Positions 28,946-39,787 of a DNA stretch of 39,787 bases are shown in pieces. The notes below the pieces were generated by a model. It searched no databases. It was not told the DNA's origin and worked only from the letters and a program-made list of their open reading frames with translations. The stretch comes from Sphaerosporella brunnea. Lineage: Eukaryota; Ascomycota; Pezizomycetes; Pezizales; Pyronemataceae. Each line of letters begins with the position of its first letter. The stretch's first letter is position 1. The DNA lies in the NCBI GenBank assembly GCA_008704415.1, contig VXIS01000394.1, positions 1 through 39,787 of the forward strand. Direction: 5' to 3'. Position numbers and translations under genes: made by a program.

Positions 28946-30905
28946 ATGACAATGTCGGCTACACTTCTCTGGCACCTCCGAAGAACTCGGATACTAACAA
29001 CAACACCAACGCGCACCTTCACGTCCGCCCCAGCACTGTACACTAAGCGTCAAAAATATGTCAAGGAACCCGACAAACCCGTCGACCCTGACTATGAGGA
29101 GTACGCGGACGCGCGCACTGTATCGCAACGGCCAAAACAGGACCTCATTGATCGGATGTCAATATTGATTCCTCCAGGCGAGCACCCACACCCTCGGCTA
29201 GACTACAACCCTGAGCGCGATGGTCAGATTATGCGTCACGTGGAGTTCATTCAAAAATTCGACCCACTCCTTGAGAAGGGAGTTCGGCTCACGGAGGATA
29301 AAGTGACTATTCGAGGTGTGTACTTCACCCTCATCACCGCCTTTGTAGTAGTCATAGCCAATAAAAAGAAATCTTGTCATCGAACAGAACCTCGCTGAGA
29401 ATTCTTCCCGTCTGTGTGTACTTCAAGGCCGTATCCGCTCCTACCGCGACGTCTCCTCGAAGCTGGTGTTCTACGATGTCGTGCAGGACCAAAGAAAGAT
29501 CCAATGCGTCTCCAACAAGGCGGTGATCGGCGGCGAGCTGGACGACTTCTACACCCGCACCACCGCGCTACGAGTCGGCGACATCATCTCAGTAACCGGC
29601 TTCCCCGCGCGCTCGAACTCGGGCGAACTCAGCGTCTATGCCACCTCTCACCCTCGGCTTCTCGCTCCGTGTATGCACCAAATCCCGGACGAGCTCCACA
29701 ACCAGGAAAAGCTCCAGCAACACCGCCACCTCGACCTCCTCGTCAACCCTGCTGCGGCAGCCACACTAAAGCTCCGCTCGAAAATCATTCAGCACATCCG
29801 TTCACACTTGATCTCACTGGACTATATCGAAGTGCAAACGCCTATTCTCTCCTCAGATGCGGGGGGTGCACTCGCACGGCCGTTCCTAACGGAAGCCAGC
29901 AGCACCCACAAGCCCCTCGCTCTCCGCATCGCGCCAGAGCTCTGGCTAAAACGCCTCCTCGTAGGCGGAATGGACCGGGTGTTCGAGCTCGGCCCTCAAT
30001 TCCGCAACGAGGGTATCGACGCAACCCACAACCCGGAGTTTACAACCTGCGAGGCATATCTTTCGTTCGGCAGACTTACGGACGTGATGCAGCTTACTGT
30101 CCACCTCTTCCGCGATCTGATGCGGTTAACTGCACAGCTCAAGTCCTCCGGCAGTGTGTGTGATGCGCTACTTCCTTCCGATGTGGACCTAGTAGACGCC
30201 ATCCACGGTCCATGGAAAGTTCTTCAGTTCATTCCTGCCCTGGAGGAAGCACTGGGCGAGCCCTTGCCGCGGGATCTGGAGGATGTAGATGCCCTCCTGG
30301 AGATCTGTGACCGCCACAACGTCGTCATCTCGGCGGAAAGGGAAACAATCACACCCGCCAAGGCACTCGATAAACTCGCGGAACGCTTCCTGGAAAGCCA
30401 ATGCGAAGGCCCCACGTGGATCTCGAACCACCCGGCTTGCATGAGCCCGCTCGCAAAACACTCTATCCGCGGCGGAAGAGTCGTTGCGGAGCGAGTCGAA
30501 CTGTTTATCAGGGGCGTTGAGTATGTTAACGCTTATGAAGAGGAGAACTCGCCCGATGAACAGCGCAGGAAATTTTTGCGCCAGAGAGATGCGGATAAGA
30601 AGGAACTTGAACAGGAGGGCCAGGAACAGCAGGAGACCGGAGACGACGGAATCGATAACTCGTACTGTGAAACCCTCGAGTGGGGATTGCCGCCTACGGC
30701 GGGATGGGGGATCGGTGTTGACCGCCTCGTCATGTTGTTTTCGGGCCAGGAGAGGATCGCAGATGTTATGGCGTTTGGAGGCCTTAGGGGCGCTGTTAAT
30801 CAGGGCGCTAAGAAACCGGCAAAAAAGATTGACTCCCCCTCCTCCGCCGAGAGCGATGCAGTGGGAGAGATAGTTGGGGACTTGGTCCGGGGCTTGGAGA
30901 AGTAA
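28946..30905 (+). CDS. MSK1: Mitochondrial lysyl-tRNA synthetase (class II)
   Basis: Exon 1 (28946-29315) joins exon 2 (29428-30905) over a 112-nt intron (donor GTGTGT, acceptor TTCAAG, phase 1), giving 615 residues. The N-terminus is rich in Arg/Thr/Ser with no acids for 40 residues (LLWHLRRTRILTTTPTRTFT), fitting mitochondrial import. The OB-fold anticodon domain follows (RIRSYRDVSSKLVFYDVV). Class II motifs are clear: motif 1 around LDYIEVQTPILS, motif 2 FRNEGIDATHNPEFTT (about residue 315), with the Lys-specific LRIAPELWLKRLLVGG before it, and motif 3 GWGIGVDRLVMLF (about residue 549). The enzyme charges mitochondrial tRNA-Lys. A Glu/Gln-rich insert (KELEQEGQEQQETGDDG) lies before motif 3. 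A second ATG two codons downstream (28952) would make little difference. Confidence 0.93.
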
Positions 30906-31572
30906 GCGATTGTATTATGTATGTATCATAGACGATTTTATTGTATTCTAGAGACTTGATATCATACTAGCATTGCACAACCAACGAGCGCTGATAGGTG
31001 ATGCCGAGCCGCCAAGGCTTCTGTACCAGCTGATGTTAGGCATGCAGGTCTTAGAGACTGAGGTCTTTCCAGTCAGGAAGTCTAGTTCTTCTTCCTGCCG
31101 GTGGTGGTGGGACTTCGGGCAGCATCACCGAGCCGTGTCTTTCGGGATCGGAGCTGCGTACGGCATGGCAAGGATGCAAAAACACGTCGATATGTCGAAC
31201 CAGCTATGGACGAGTAGAATACATACTCGTATTCTACATGTTGTGGCTTGCATGTTCGGTCGACTGCCCGCTCCAAGTCCGACCGATCACGTGTTGCCCG
31301 TCATGAGTCATGACTCGTTCTAGCGCCTTTTGGAATAATTAGCAGAGTGCCGGCATAACGTCATACCTTCTGCGCTTATGTAGGGGCACGACCCGGTTGA
31401 GTAGTCTCGTCCGGAATGTGCCTTCGCCGAAGACAACAAAACCCAAGCATGCTGTCTTCCAATTTCTTCTCCTATCTTCACCCACCATCCGGTCGCTACG
31501 CATTCAATTCTCGCCGAGAGATATTTCTCCCTTCGCCGCCTTCCACGCACGTTCAGAGCAACACCGCCAATC
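30906..31572. other. Intergenic region and PAF-AH-like gene promoter
   Basis: No gene is visible. A perfect 9-bp hairpin lies at 31214-31237 (GTAGAATAC and GTATTCTAC around 6 bases). The last 130 bases are C/T-rich, as in the leaders of neighbouring genes. Confidence 0.45.
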
Positions 31573-33475
31573 ATGTCGTTTCTGTCCCGTTACGTAGTTC
31601 CGCAGTTCCCGGCCTACAATGGACCATACACCGTGGCATCGTTTGACCTCGAGATCCCAGTAACGTCTCTCCCAACCTCTCAAAAGCCGCCCAACTCTGC
31701 CGAAGCGATTTCGACGGTGCAATTCCGAGTGTTTTATCCCACTGCGCACAAGTTCGAGCCTGCCGATACCGAGCGCGCATCCTCGGCACCTCCATCGGAT
31801 GCCGAATCGGAAGGCGTTTCATCAGACGCCGAGAAGACCGGATGGACTTCGGGCTGGTTTAGACACCGTGCCACTCTCGATGATCGGCAAAAGGAACAGT
31901 CCAAGCCGGTGTATTGGCTACCCGAACCTCATCAGCGCGAATACCTGAGCGGCTATGCGCGATTTCTTGGAGCTGGCTCTGGGCTGGCTGAGTTGATTTC
32001 GTTAGTGGAATTCTTGTTTGGTTTCGGTGAGAATGCTGTTGACACACCGCCCTCCTAGTTACATTCCCCGAATACTTCACCACATTGCGCTGCCGGCTAT
32101 CTCCTTGGCCCCATTGATGCCATCAAATCCGGGTTTCAAGTTCCCGACAATGATATTCTCACATGGGCTTGGCGGAACCCGGCTTGCCTATTCGCATCTC
32201 TGCGGTTCGTTGGCATCTTACGGAATGGTCGTTATTGTACCCGAGCATCGTGACGGCAGTGCACCAGTGACATTTATGAAACCGGGAGTAACTGAGACCG
32301 AGCTGGTCGGATCCAAACCAGAGAACGGTGAGCCGGGAATTGGCTCGACTTCAGCAGCCTCGAAAAATGGCAATGGTAACTCTAGGGTCCAAGTGGATTA
32401 CACTGCCTATCCTCACCAAATCTCGGAGGAGACTGCAAATGGACGGAACCGACAGTTGGAGATCCGCCTGTGGGAGCTCTCCGTCATTTACTCGGCAATA
32501 ACACTTTTAGACCTCGGCCAGATACCTCCCAGTACGGCCATGTTTGATGCTGACTCCAGCACCCGGGACTCGCTTCTTTCCACGTTCAAGGAGAAGCTGG
32601 ATATCAGAACTCCTGGAAGCCTCATCTGGTCCGGCCACTCATTTGGTTCGGCGACCATGATCCAACTGATCAAATCTGTCTATTACAGTGACAAGACGCA
32701 GCCTAATGAAGACCCACTTTTTGTCCCCGATTCCACTGTTCCCCATGATGCTCCCGATGCGATTCCTTTGGGAAAGCAAATCACCGCCTCCTCCCCACTC
32801 CTGCTCCTCGACGTGTGGTGCCTCCCACTCCTGAGCAAGCGCACGCAGTCGCTGTGGAAACTGCCGCTGCCGCAAATCGGCGCTGGAAACGGCGACCGCG
32901 TGCTGGTGATCATGTCAGACGAGTTCTTCAAATGGCGCGAGAACCTGCGGGGCGTCCGCAGGATTCTTTCTACAGACCCCGGTAGGCGCCGCGATGGTGA
33001 GGAACACAAGGTGTTTGAACAGTTCAGCTCGGAGCCTGTGGTAAAGGAGGGGGAGTTCCACCCTAACAATGATCTTCCGGCTCCTGGCGTGGAGCGCGGA
33101 ACTCAGATTGTCACTCCGATGACTGCGGCTTCCCCTTCTCCGCCACCGGCTCCAGTAAATCCGGATGACGCACGCAAGAACAACGTTAGACTGTTTTATG
33201 TTAAGGAATCCGCACACCTGAGTCAGAGCGACTTTGGCGTGCTGTTTCCGCGTGCAATTAGGAAGGCGGTGGAGCCGGAAGTTATACTAGATCTAAATGT
33301 GAGGGCCGCGTGTGAGTGGCTCCGAACGTGCGGATTCGAGAAGACGCTCGCTGGGTACACGGATATCCAGGCCGTCGAGCAGAAATTGGAGAAGATGCAA
33401 TTGGGCGAGAGAAGAGATGGGGATATTTTTGAGGGTGAAGTTATGAGGTGGGAGAGTGTTCCGCTGGAGGATTGA
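31573..33475 (+). CDS. Platelet-activating-factor acetylhydrolase-like phospholipase
   Basis: Exon 1 (31573-32000) joins exon 2 (32059-33475) across a 58-nt intron (donor GTTAGT, branch GTTGAC, acceptor CCTAG, phase 2), giving 614 residues. The alpha/beta-hydrolase core has the oxyanion strand MIFSHGLGGTR (about 175) with SHLCGSLASYGMVVIVPEHRDGSA. The nucleophile elbow SGHSFGSA follows (Ser near 335), then a candidate Asp in LLLDVWCLP (near 392) and the His in ESAHLSQSDFG (near 527). These are the blocks of fungal PAF-AH/plasma lipase family proteins, which hydrolyse short or oxidised sn-2 acyl chains of phospholipids. There is no signal peptide, so it is probably intracellular. A long Pro/Ser linker and an acidic C-terminus are lineage features. 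The donor is GTTAGT; the GTGAGA inside the intron does not keep frame. Confidence 0.9.
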
Positions 33476-34328
33476 CGGCGTTGGAACTCGAGGGTATGAG
33501 CGGCGGGATGATTTAGGGCATTGGCGTACTGTAGATACATGTATGAGATATGTACCTTGGTCTTTTGGTCTTTATTTGTGGGTTTTTTTGTTTTTTGTTT
33601 TTTTTGGGAGAGGGGGTTTTGGGATACCTAGGGTAGAGTCACTTTTGTTGCAATTATATCCACTTGCCTTGATGTCCGAAGCTGGGGTTTGAGTGTGTTT
33701 CTAGATACATACTTCTTGATTGTAGGTGGGAGGTTCAGAGAACGAGGGTTTAACCCTACAGCACTGAAGGGCCATGCCTCCACCAGAGGCCGCAGGGCTA
33801 GCTAGAAAAACATTGATGTGGCGCCCATAAAAACCATAAAAACGCGCTGGCCACCACGAACTACTGTTGTAGCACTCAAGTATTATGGTGGCCCACCGTT
33901 GGCTCTTAGATCTATGATCTGTCGTTAACTTTCTCTTATGAGCTAGAGGGTTGAACGCAGCGCTAGAATCGACTGTTGGATGTTCTGGCAGCGTTAACGT
34001 TATTCGAGGCGTAGCAGTCCGAGAACGAGTGATCTACCATGATTACCAGTTCCAGGACTCATGGGAGAGTTTAGTAGCGGTTTTTCGCAGCTGGAGGAAA
34101 TACCTTCCGGCTGCTGCTCTGGATGTTGTACAAGGGCAAGCTCGAGAGTGTGGTGAAAGACAGTCTGCGCGGTGGACCACACTTGCAATCGTGCCAGCAA
34201 TGAGAATTGGCTGCGGATATCTCCTCCGCGTGCGGTGTCGCATGATTACTTACATACATCGCGTAAATATACAGGCCTTCCCCACCGAATCGGTGTGCTC
34301 CAGGCGGAGGGGGCGGGGGGAAGCGGGT

Positions 34329-34441
34329 TGGCCGCAGTTGACGCATGAAATGATATCAATAAGGCGGCGGTCAGAATTCGGACGGGGGGGTGTCTGCCAT
34401 AGGTTGCATGCAGACAATAAACTCGATTACACAACACAGAT
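34329..34441 (+). repeat. Dispersed repeat R, copy 2
   Basis: It is the partner of 24246-24361, with the same order of blocks and the same orientation. It contains GACAATAAACTCGATTA, which could act as a poly(A) signal if this is the end of an LTR-like element. Confidence 0.65.
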
Positions 34442-34493
34442 ACAGCCATCGTCACTCGCACGACGATTCACTTCGACTCACTCGATTTTGGCG

Positions 34494-34503
34494 CCCTATA
34501 AAT
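34494..34503 (+). promoter_or_regulatory. TATA-box-like site
   Basis: CCTATAAATACC stands 50 bp after repeat R copy 2 and is followed by about 100 bases of C/T-rich sequence, like a fungal core promoter. No ORF of substance follows, so any transcript would be non-coding or from an unrecognised element. Confidence 0.35.
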
Positions 34504-34751
34504 ACCTCATCTCCCTGCTCCTCCTTTACCACCCACTTCGCCGTCCCAACCCTCACGACAGCGTAGACTCCCTTCGTACTCTTCTCGTATGTGTTCTCTC
34601 TTGCCGACCATATTGTACCAGCGACCGCCAGGCCGGCCAGCCGACCAAACAAAAATTGGTTTTCACCAATAACTCCCACTCCTGCAAGTAACGGAGAGTC
34701 GTGTGGAAAGCCGGGCGAACAGTATTATCATATAAGGCCAGTTTTGAGGGT

Positions 34752-34764
34752 GGGGGGGGGGGGG
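34752..34764 (+). repeat. Poly(G) tract
   Basis: A run of about 13 G residues in an otherwise unassigned region. Confidence 0.9.
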
Positions 34765-35627
34765 ATTTTGGGGCTGTGATGTCCACAGTTTCGAGGTGTG
34801 GTTCCCCTTGCATATATGGTGCAGTTGTGTAATACCGGGCTCGTTTGTGTGGTTTTGACAACGCCTCCAATTTCTCTACAAATCCGGGAACACATCGGAG
34901 AGGACTCTCGACGGTAGATCTCCAAGGCCGTAAGCCGTTGTGCGCGTATTTGGTGCTTCATCTGCTCGGCAGGATAGAAACATATGCTTTCTGCCATCAA
35001 GCTCCACCAGAATTTTTGATTTTTTTTTTTTGATTTTCTGGGATAGGCTCTGTGCTTCGTCCCACTCACTACCTATTGACCCCTTTTACTTTCGTTGCTG
35101 CTTTGCTGGGCGAGAGGGCGGGGGAATGATCATGAAGATACACTTGCCGCATAATGCTAAACCTATCTAGAGCAGTCAGGCAGAACGGTTTGGCTGCGAT
35201 GTTTCACCGCTAAGGTCAGGGTTAATTAGGGACCCCTTTTACGTTGCTTCACTTCTTCTACCTTTGACGGCGATAGCGTTTGCCAGTGATAGCGATCATC
35301 GTCAACAAAATGCTGCTTCAGCAACTTGGATCGTTACATATGCCAGATTCCACATTCGCCTCCGAGCCCTGTATTGTCGCCCACCGCCCAGGCTGAACTT
35401 TTCCGCGTATGCGCACGCACGACGCAGTGTCACACCACCACCACCAGAACTTACCAGAAGAGCCTTGAACTATCTATACTAAGCAGTGATGCCGCTGTTT
35501 TTGTTTCTCGTATCGGAAAAATTGCAAGCCTAGTTGTTACACCTCGTTAGTCGACGTGCAGAACTGCTTGAAAAAGCTACAATTTCGGGGTAAGTATCCA
35601 GCACTCGCTCTATGCCAACAAAAAAGA

Positions 35628-35703
35628 TATATATGTATATATATATATAGCTGGACAGCCCAGCGGTAGCGACTCGTGCTTCCTTTTTTTTTTTTTTTTT
35701 TTT
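35628..35703 (+). repeat. AT microsatellite and poly(T) tract
   Basis: A TATATATG/TATATATATATA tract at about 35628-35649 is followed 35 bases later by a run of 20 T residues (35684-35703). Confidence 0.9.
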
Positions 35704-36017
35704 CAAGGTTAAGGCTTAAGATGCCGGCATGCCCAACACCAACAAATGTTTGATCAAACTCAAGCAAGGGGTGTAGCAAAGCGGCATTCTACAAGCAAAA
35801 CACGACGTTTGCGATCTCCCGGTCAATCTGGCCACAGAGTGGCCACCCACCTGTAGCATGCCTTCCAACACTCTAGTGCTTTCTTCTGTACGTCAATTGC
35901 GCACGCCTTCTTGTGAAAAGCCTTTGATCTCGCAACGATCGAGTGTCTGCCGGCGGATGTTGAGCTGTATTCTCCATCGAACGAGTGACCCATGATGATT
36001 CAAAAAAGTGAGAAAAA

Positions 36018-36039
36018 CTCATGGGAATGATCCCATGAG
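36018..36039. repeat. Perfect short hairpin (9-bp stem, 4-nt loop)
   Basis: CTCATGGGA and TCCCATGAG flank ATGA. An imperfect CCCATGATGA word precedes it. It could be a terminator-like or processing signal, or chance. Confidence 0.6.
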
Positions 36040-36668
36040 AAAGCCCTGAGAATTGAACCCACCACACCCCCAGGGGAGTTCCAATTCTGTTTTTTGTTTT
36101 TTTACCACTGCGACGCCGGAGCTTTTTTGCTTAAAGACACACAGGAATCATGAACTGCTTCTTCATCTTTTTGGATACATCGCTTGGAGCTACGAAGATG
36201 CAGTTGCAACAGAGTTTGCTAGGAATAAAAATGGCTGGCAGTAGTCGTTTTTTCTGTAAACAGTCTCAAGTATCCCCATAAACCATCACCAATTTCTAAC
36301 CTCACCCACTCACCCAGTGTCGCTGATCAATGGCCGCAGCCAGTACCCGCCACGCTTTGAAGGCTTCACTTTTCTTCATCACGATATCATCATGCTCCCC
36401 CCCCCCCCCACCCTTCTCCCCCAAACAAACATTTCAACTTCCCCAACTTCCCAACTTTCAGCTGCACAACAAATACCTCTCAACAGCATCACTACTAACT
36501 TCAACCACACCAGAATTCGACGCCAAGCACGAGGCGCGCGTATGGATTTCTCTCCTTAGCCGGCATCGATATGCTCAGTATTCGGTGTCCAACCCACCAG
36601 AGGCGTCGTTGAGGATCGCATCCTCATAGCCCCAGCCTCAGATGTCTCTTCGGCCACAGCGAGAGGCA

Positions 36669-36704
36669 GATGGTGATGGTGATGGTGATGGTGATGGCGA
36701 TGGG
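36669..36704 (+). repeat. Hexanucleotide repeat (GATGGT)
   Basis: Four perfect GATGGT units are followed by GATGGC and GATGGG. Confidence 0.9.
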
Positions 36705-38258
36705 TGAAGGCGGTGGAGCCGCACGTGAGATTGCCATATGGGTTCGGTTATTTGACCTCAGTAAGTTGACCCTTTTGTGGCATGCAGAGGCACCCTTCCT
36801 TAACTGGTCCACAGCGGCTGCCAATGATTCCCCCTCTCCAACCCCCCCATCGCGGCGGAGAGGAACCAAGCCATAGCATACTCTTTCAGCCCGAGCTGCG
36901 CACGCAAGGAGAGGATCCGATCGACCAGTTGTAGGCACAGAAACTGACCCAGGAGGAGGCGGCGTTGATGGTGAAGTGGGCGTTCGGACGCCGCACCGGG
37001 GTGGGCGTTGGGTGTATGATGGAAGCAAAAGATAGCACAAGTGACAAACCGAGTATTAGAAGTTTGATTTGTTTCTCTGGACTTGTACAACACAACAGTA
37101 AAGGCCACGAAACGAACCTCCATAGCTTCAGCAAAGCTCTCTTTGAGTGAGAAGCCCCATCTATCCCATCCCCTGCGCTTAACATTCCAGACTCTAGCCC
37201 TCACTGTGCCTCCTCCCGTCTGCCTCCAGTTCCCAACGCCACTACCCACAAATTCCCAGTTCCCAATTCCTCCTCAAAAGCCTAGTTCCCAAACCCCAGG
37301 CACAAACCCCCACCCCCTCCATCCCTTCTCATCACGACAGGTCGCCGCCCGTGCCACATTCCTCCCGCTCCACCCATGACCTCATCCCTCCCTCCAATTT
37401 CCCAAACCCGAGTGATCCGCCATGACTCAACACACGTAGTCGCGCCCGTTGCCACTCCCACTCCAAGACACAGCACGCACAGCCACACGTGCGCAACCCC
37501 CCTCTCGAAGCTTCCAGAAATGCAAATCCCACAGCCCCATCCTCTGTCCTTTATCGTTGACACTTTATCTGCAAGCACAGCCCCCAGTTGTGCGCGTACT
37601 CAACGTCAGTTGTAGGTAGACCCTGCATAAAGTTCAGATGAAACACCGTGCGCCCTACTGCCGGCGCACGGGACGACGCCACGTCCGGCCGCCGGGTCGG
37701 TATCGAATCGAAGTGTCTGCCCCGTAAAACTTCCTAAGCTGCCATCCATTAAGCTGCGCTGCTTTAAAACCCCAGACCACCCTGCAGAGAGCAGTGGGGC
37801 TGTTAAAAAACCGGAGAGACACAGGAGGAAGGAGGAAATATATGCTCTACTATACAGTGCAGTGGCAACAGGTGTATCCGTATCCAACGGCCCAGTGAGC
37901 TGTGGCCTGAGCCAGATGCGCTCCGTGCAAAAACAAAAACAAAAAACAAAAATGAAACTAAGGCGGAGCAAGGCCAAATATACTGAACACCTAACGTTAA
38001 CCAAGCCAAAAAAGCCAAATCCAACCAAAGAGATATCCATCCACATGCGAGAAGAGAAATCGAAGCCAAGCTCTAGATCGCCCCAAAAATCCAACTGTTC
38101 GACGGCAAAGCATGAGCAGAAAAGCAAAAACAATACCTAGAAAAACGCCAAGAACAGAAATAACCACCCCTTAAGAGGAAAAACGAGATGCATTAATAAG
38201 GAGAGCAGGGGACCGCTGTCGTCAACAGCTCCGTGACTGTGACTGTCTGATGCGGGAG

Positions 38259-39787
38259 TCAGCAGGGCCAGGCACCACAACCACTGACCCGACTGCTGCC
38301 ATCATCGCCATGGAAGTAGTGTTCGAAAGCTCCATCTGTGGCTGAGGGGATTCCCAGCGTATATTGTGAGTAAGCTCCATCCGCCTGGCTGGATGGAAAG
38401 CAACCCATGTCGACAGTTATCGTTGGTGTTGAACCCTGTCCAATGGCCCCGCCCAACCCCGCAAGTGACTGGGACGCATATCCCGGAGGATCTCCATAAG
38501 TATAATAGCTCGTCAGCTGGTGTACATGCGAAGGGCTAGGTTCCTCGTATGGGCTCAACGGGTAGTGCGACTGTTGCTGTTGTGTAGCCCATCTGTTGTT
38601 GGCCACTGTTGTGTTCAGTTCGAAAAACGCCCGGTCCACGGCTGAACCAGACAGTGTAGCCGAGGTAGACCTCCCTGGCTGTCGAATCACTTCCCTCCAA
38701 ACCACCTTCCCAGGCCAACTGGAATCTGCCTTGGTGAACTCCCACATCAATACCGCCAAACGATCTTTCGTCCCCGAGCCTTGTCTCAAAAATAGCTCCT
38801 GAACCACAGTCATGCCTCGGAGTGCTGCATCCAGATCTTGGTCTCCGTCGTCATCATTAGATTTCAGTTTGTTGTAGAAGACGCTCCAGAATTCCGACGC
38901 GAATGGGAGTTCCAACGTCCGACAAGCCCGAACCGTATCGTTCACCAACTGGAGACGCTGCTGTGTCACATCCCAGACGGGTGTCTTCCGTCCTCGGGCA
39001 TAGATGCGGGTGACGCAATCCCACTGGTAGCCGTCGTAAATGTCATCAAAAAGAGAAAGCTCGACCTGTGTGCTAAGCTGGCTTTCGGATGGTACAGCCT
39101 CTGGGGCCATGACTGCGATGCTAGACTGGATGTGAAGAAAAGTGCAGCCATCAAGCGCATCGTTGGTGGATATTTCGTCGTTTGTGATTTCGGCGACTCG
39201 GGGGAACCGTGTTTGCCACGACTGTATGGCCGAGAGAGGCACCGACGCCCCTGGAGAAGCATCCTCCCGAGAAAGGGCAGTGTATGTATGGAGATAACCC
39301 TTCGTTCCCTCAGCTGGGTCAGGCTTGACTCCGGCAAAAATTGCACAGGTTGATAGCTCGACGGTGCGTTTGAAAAAACCAAACTGACTTCCGGACGCGG
39401 AAGGCGGCGGTGATGCAAAACCCATATGATTGATGCCGCCGGAATAGCCTAACGAGGTATGCGGACGCCCTGGAGGGTATGATCGTGACTTTGGCGAGTG
39501 GGTAGGTTCGCTGTGGGTGGACGGTGAGGATGCCTCCAAGCCCCATCGTGCTACTTCATGACGTTGGTCATGGTGGTCGTACGTCCGATGGTTCTTCATA
39601 ACTATTTCTGCAATCAGAACTTTGGACATGACTGGATAAAGAGGGCCTAAGTTTGCTGCTACTTACCATCGGGGTTATTCCTGAGCAGATTCTTAAGCAC
39701 CTGAATGTGGCTTGAAACCTGTTTCCTTGTCCTCCTCTTGCCAGTAAGTTTAAAGATATAGTCGGCAATCAATTCATTCCTGCCACT
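38259..39787 (-). CDS. abaA: AbaA-type TEA/ATTS-domain transcription factor (5' part outside window)
   Basis: The upstream exon enters at the window edge (39787-39667) and joins the last exon (39607-38259) over a 59-nt intron (donor GTAAGT, acceptor ATTGCAG, phase 1). The window holds 489 codons to the stop. The first 40 residues are the C-terminal half of the TEA domain: [20 protein letters not shown] followed by [19 protein letters not shown], including the recognition-helix signature [11 protein letters not shown]. The long remainder matches the AbaA layout, with [23 protein letters not shown] text ([20 protein letters not shown]), [20 protein letters not shown] and VLMWEFTKA. In Aspergillus AbaA acts between BrlA and WetA in conidiophore development and binds CATTCY sites; the same role is likely here. 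The gene is truncated only by the window border. Confidence 0.92.

Larger units (their letters stand above)
33476..38258. other. 4.8-kb gene-poor stretch between convergent genes
   Basis: No ORF here looks like a protein of a known family. It holds the dispersed repeat R (copy 2), a TATA-like site at 34495, a G run (34752-34764), a direct repeat of GACCCCTTTTA (35077, 35231), an AT tract, a T run, a 9-bp hairpin at 36018-36039 and a GATGGT repeat. From about 37150 to 37600 the + strand is C-rich, and 37920-38150 is A-rich with CAAAAACAAAAAC words. An ATG at 36330 opens a 99-codon ORF with a mitochondrial-import-like start, without further support. Confidence 0.45.

Noticed and set aside
32027..32058. 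GTGAGA donor for the PAF-AH-like intron
   Set aside because: It gives a 32-nt intron and breaks the frame; GTTAGT at 32001 gives 58 nt and keeps it.
33951..34691. 246-codon ORF in the gene-poor region
   Set aside because: It has no recognisable domain, runs through repeat R and the TATA site, and changes composition along its length.
36040..36075. tRNA B-box-like GGTTCAATTCT on the minus strand
   Set aside because: No acceptor stem, A box or anticodon arm can be built around it.
37606..38133. 175-codon ORF on the minus strand
   Set aside because: Its hydrophobic look comes from the A-rich and C-rich DNA of the abaA 3' flank; no start context or homology.
1..39787. CRISPR array, operons or bacterial-type defence system
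   Set aside because: The window is eukaryotic, with spliceosomal introns; no regularly spaced repeats with unique spacers were found.

Overview
This window is nuclear DNA of a filamentous ascomycete (Pezizomycotina). The genes carry short spliceosomal introns, mostly 53-112 nt, with GT(A/G)NGT-like donors and CTGAC/CTAAC branch sites. The gene set is typically fungal: a HET-C protein, a Clr2-type silencing factor, an STB2/STB6-type Sin3-binding protein, an AbaA-type TEA factor and a mitochondrial LysRS. The first 12 kb hold Ty3/gypsy chromovirus, Ty1/copia and Tc1/mariner-type elements, some with transition-type disabling changes that would fit repeat-induced point mutation. I cannot name the genus.

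Left third (1-12.2 kb) is repeat-rich. It holds the 3' end of a chromovirus (integrase tail, in-frame stop, chromodomain, polypurine tract, probable LTR), a two-exon coiled-coil gene, and a DDE transposon with perfect 52-bp terminal inverted repeats whose third catalytic acid reads as lysine. An unrecognised two-exon gene follows (5966-7056), then a hairpin with 87-nt arms carrying a 63-bp insertion, and a 1.15-kb inverted-repeat element with two further TA-flanked elements inside it. After these come a stand-alone chromodomain ORF, a copia LTR plus gag fragment, and a decayed partial copy of the Clr2-like gene.

Middle (12.2-33.5 kb) is ordinary gene-dense chromosome: Clr2-like protein (+), 2-oxoglutarate/Fe(II) oxygenase (+, six exons with a 15-nt microexon), HET-C (+), a basic Ser/Pro-rich conserved-looking protein (-), an STB2/STB6-like protein (+), TIM10 (-), mitochondrial lysyl-tRNA synthetase (+) and a PAF-acetylhydrolase-like enzyme (+). 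TIM10 and the LysRS gene are divergent, share a short promoter region, and both serve mitochondria.

Right end (33.5-39.8 kb) is a 4.8-kb stretch between two convergent genes with no convincing gene, only low-complexity tracts, a dispersed repeat also found near 24.3 kb, and a TATA-box promoter-like site. It ends in an AbaA-type TEA transcription factor (-), cut off at its 5' side by the window edge.

Exon joins were worked out by eye from reading frame, splice consensus and family conservation; no search was run.
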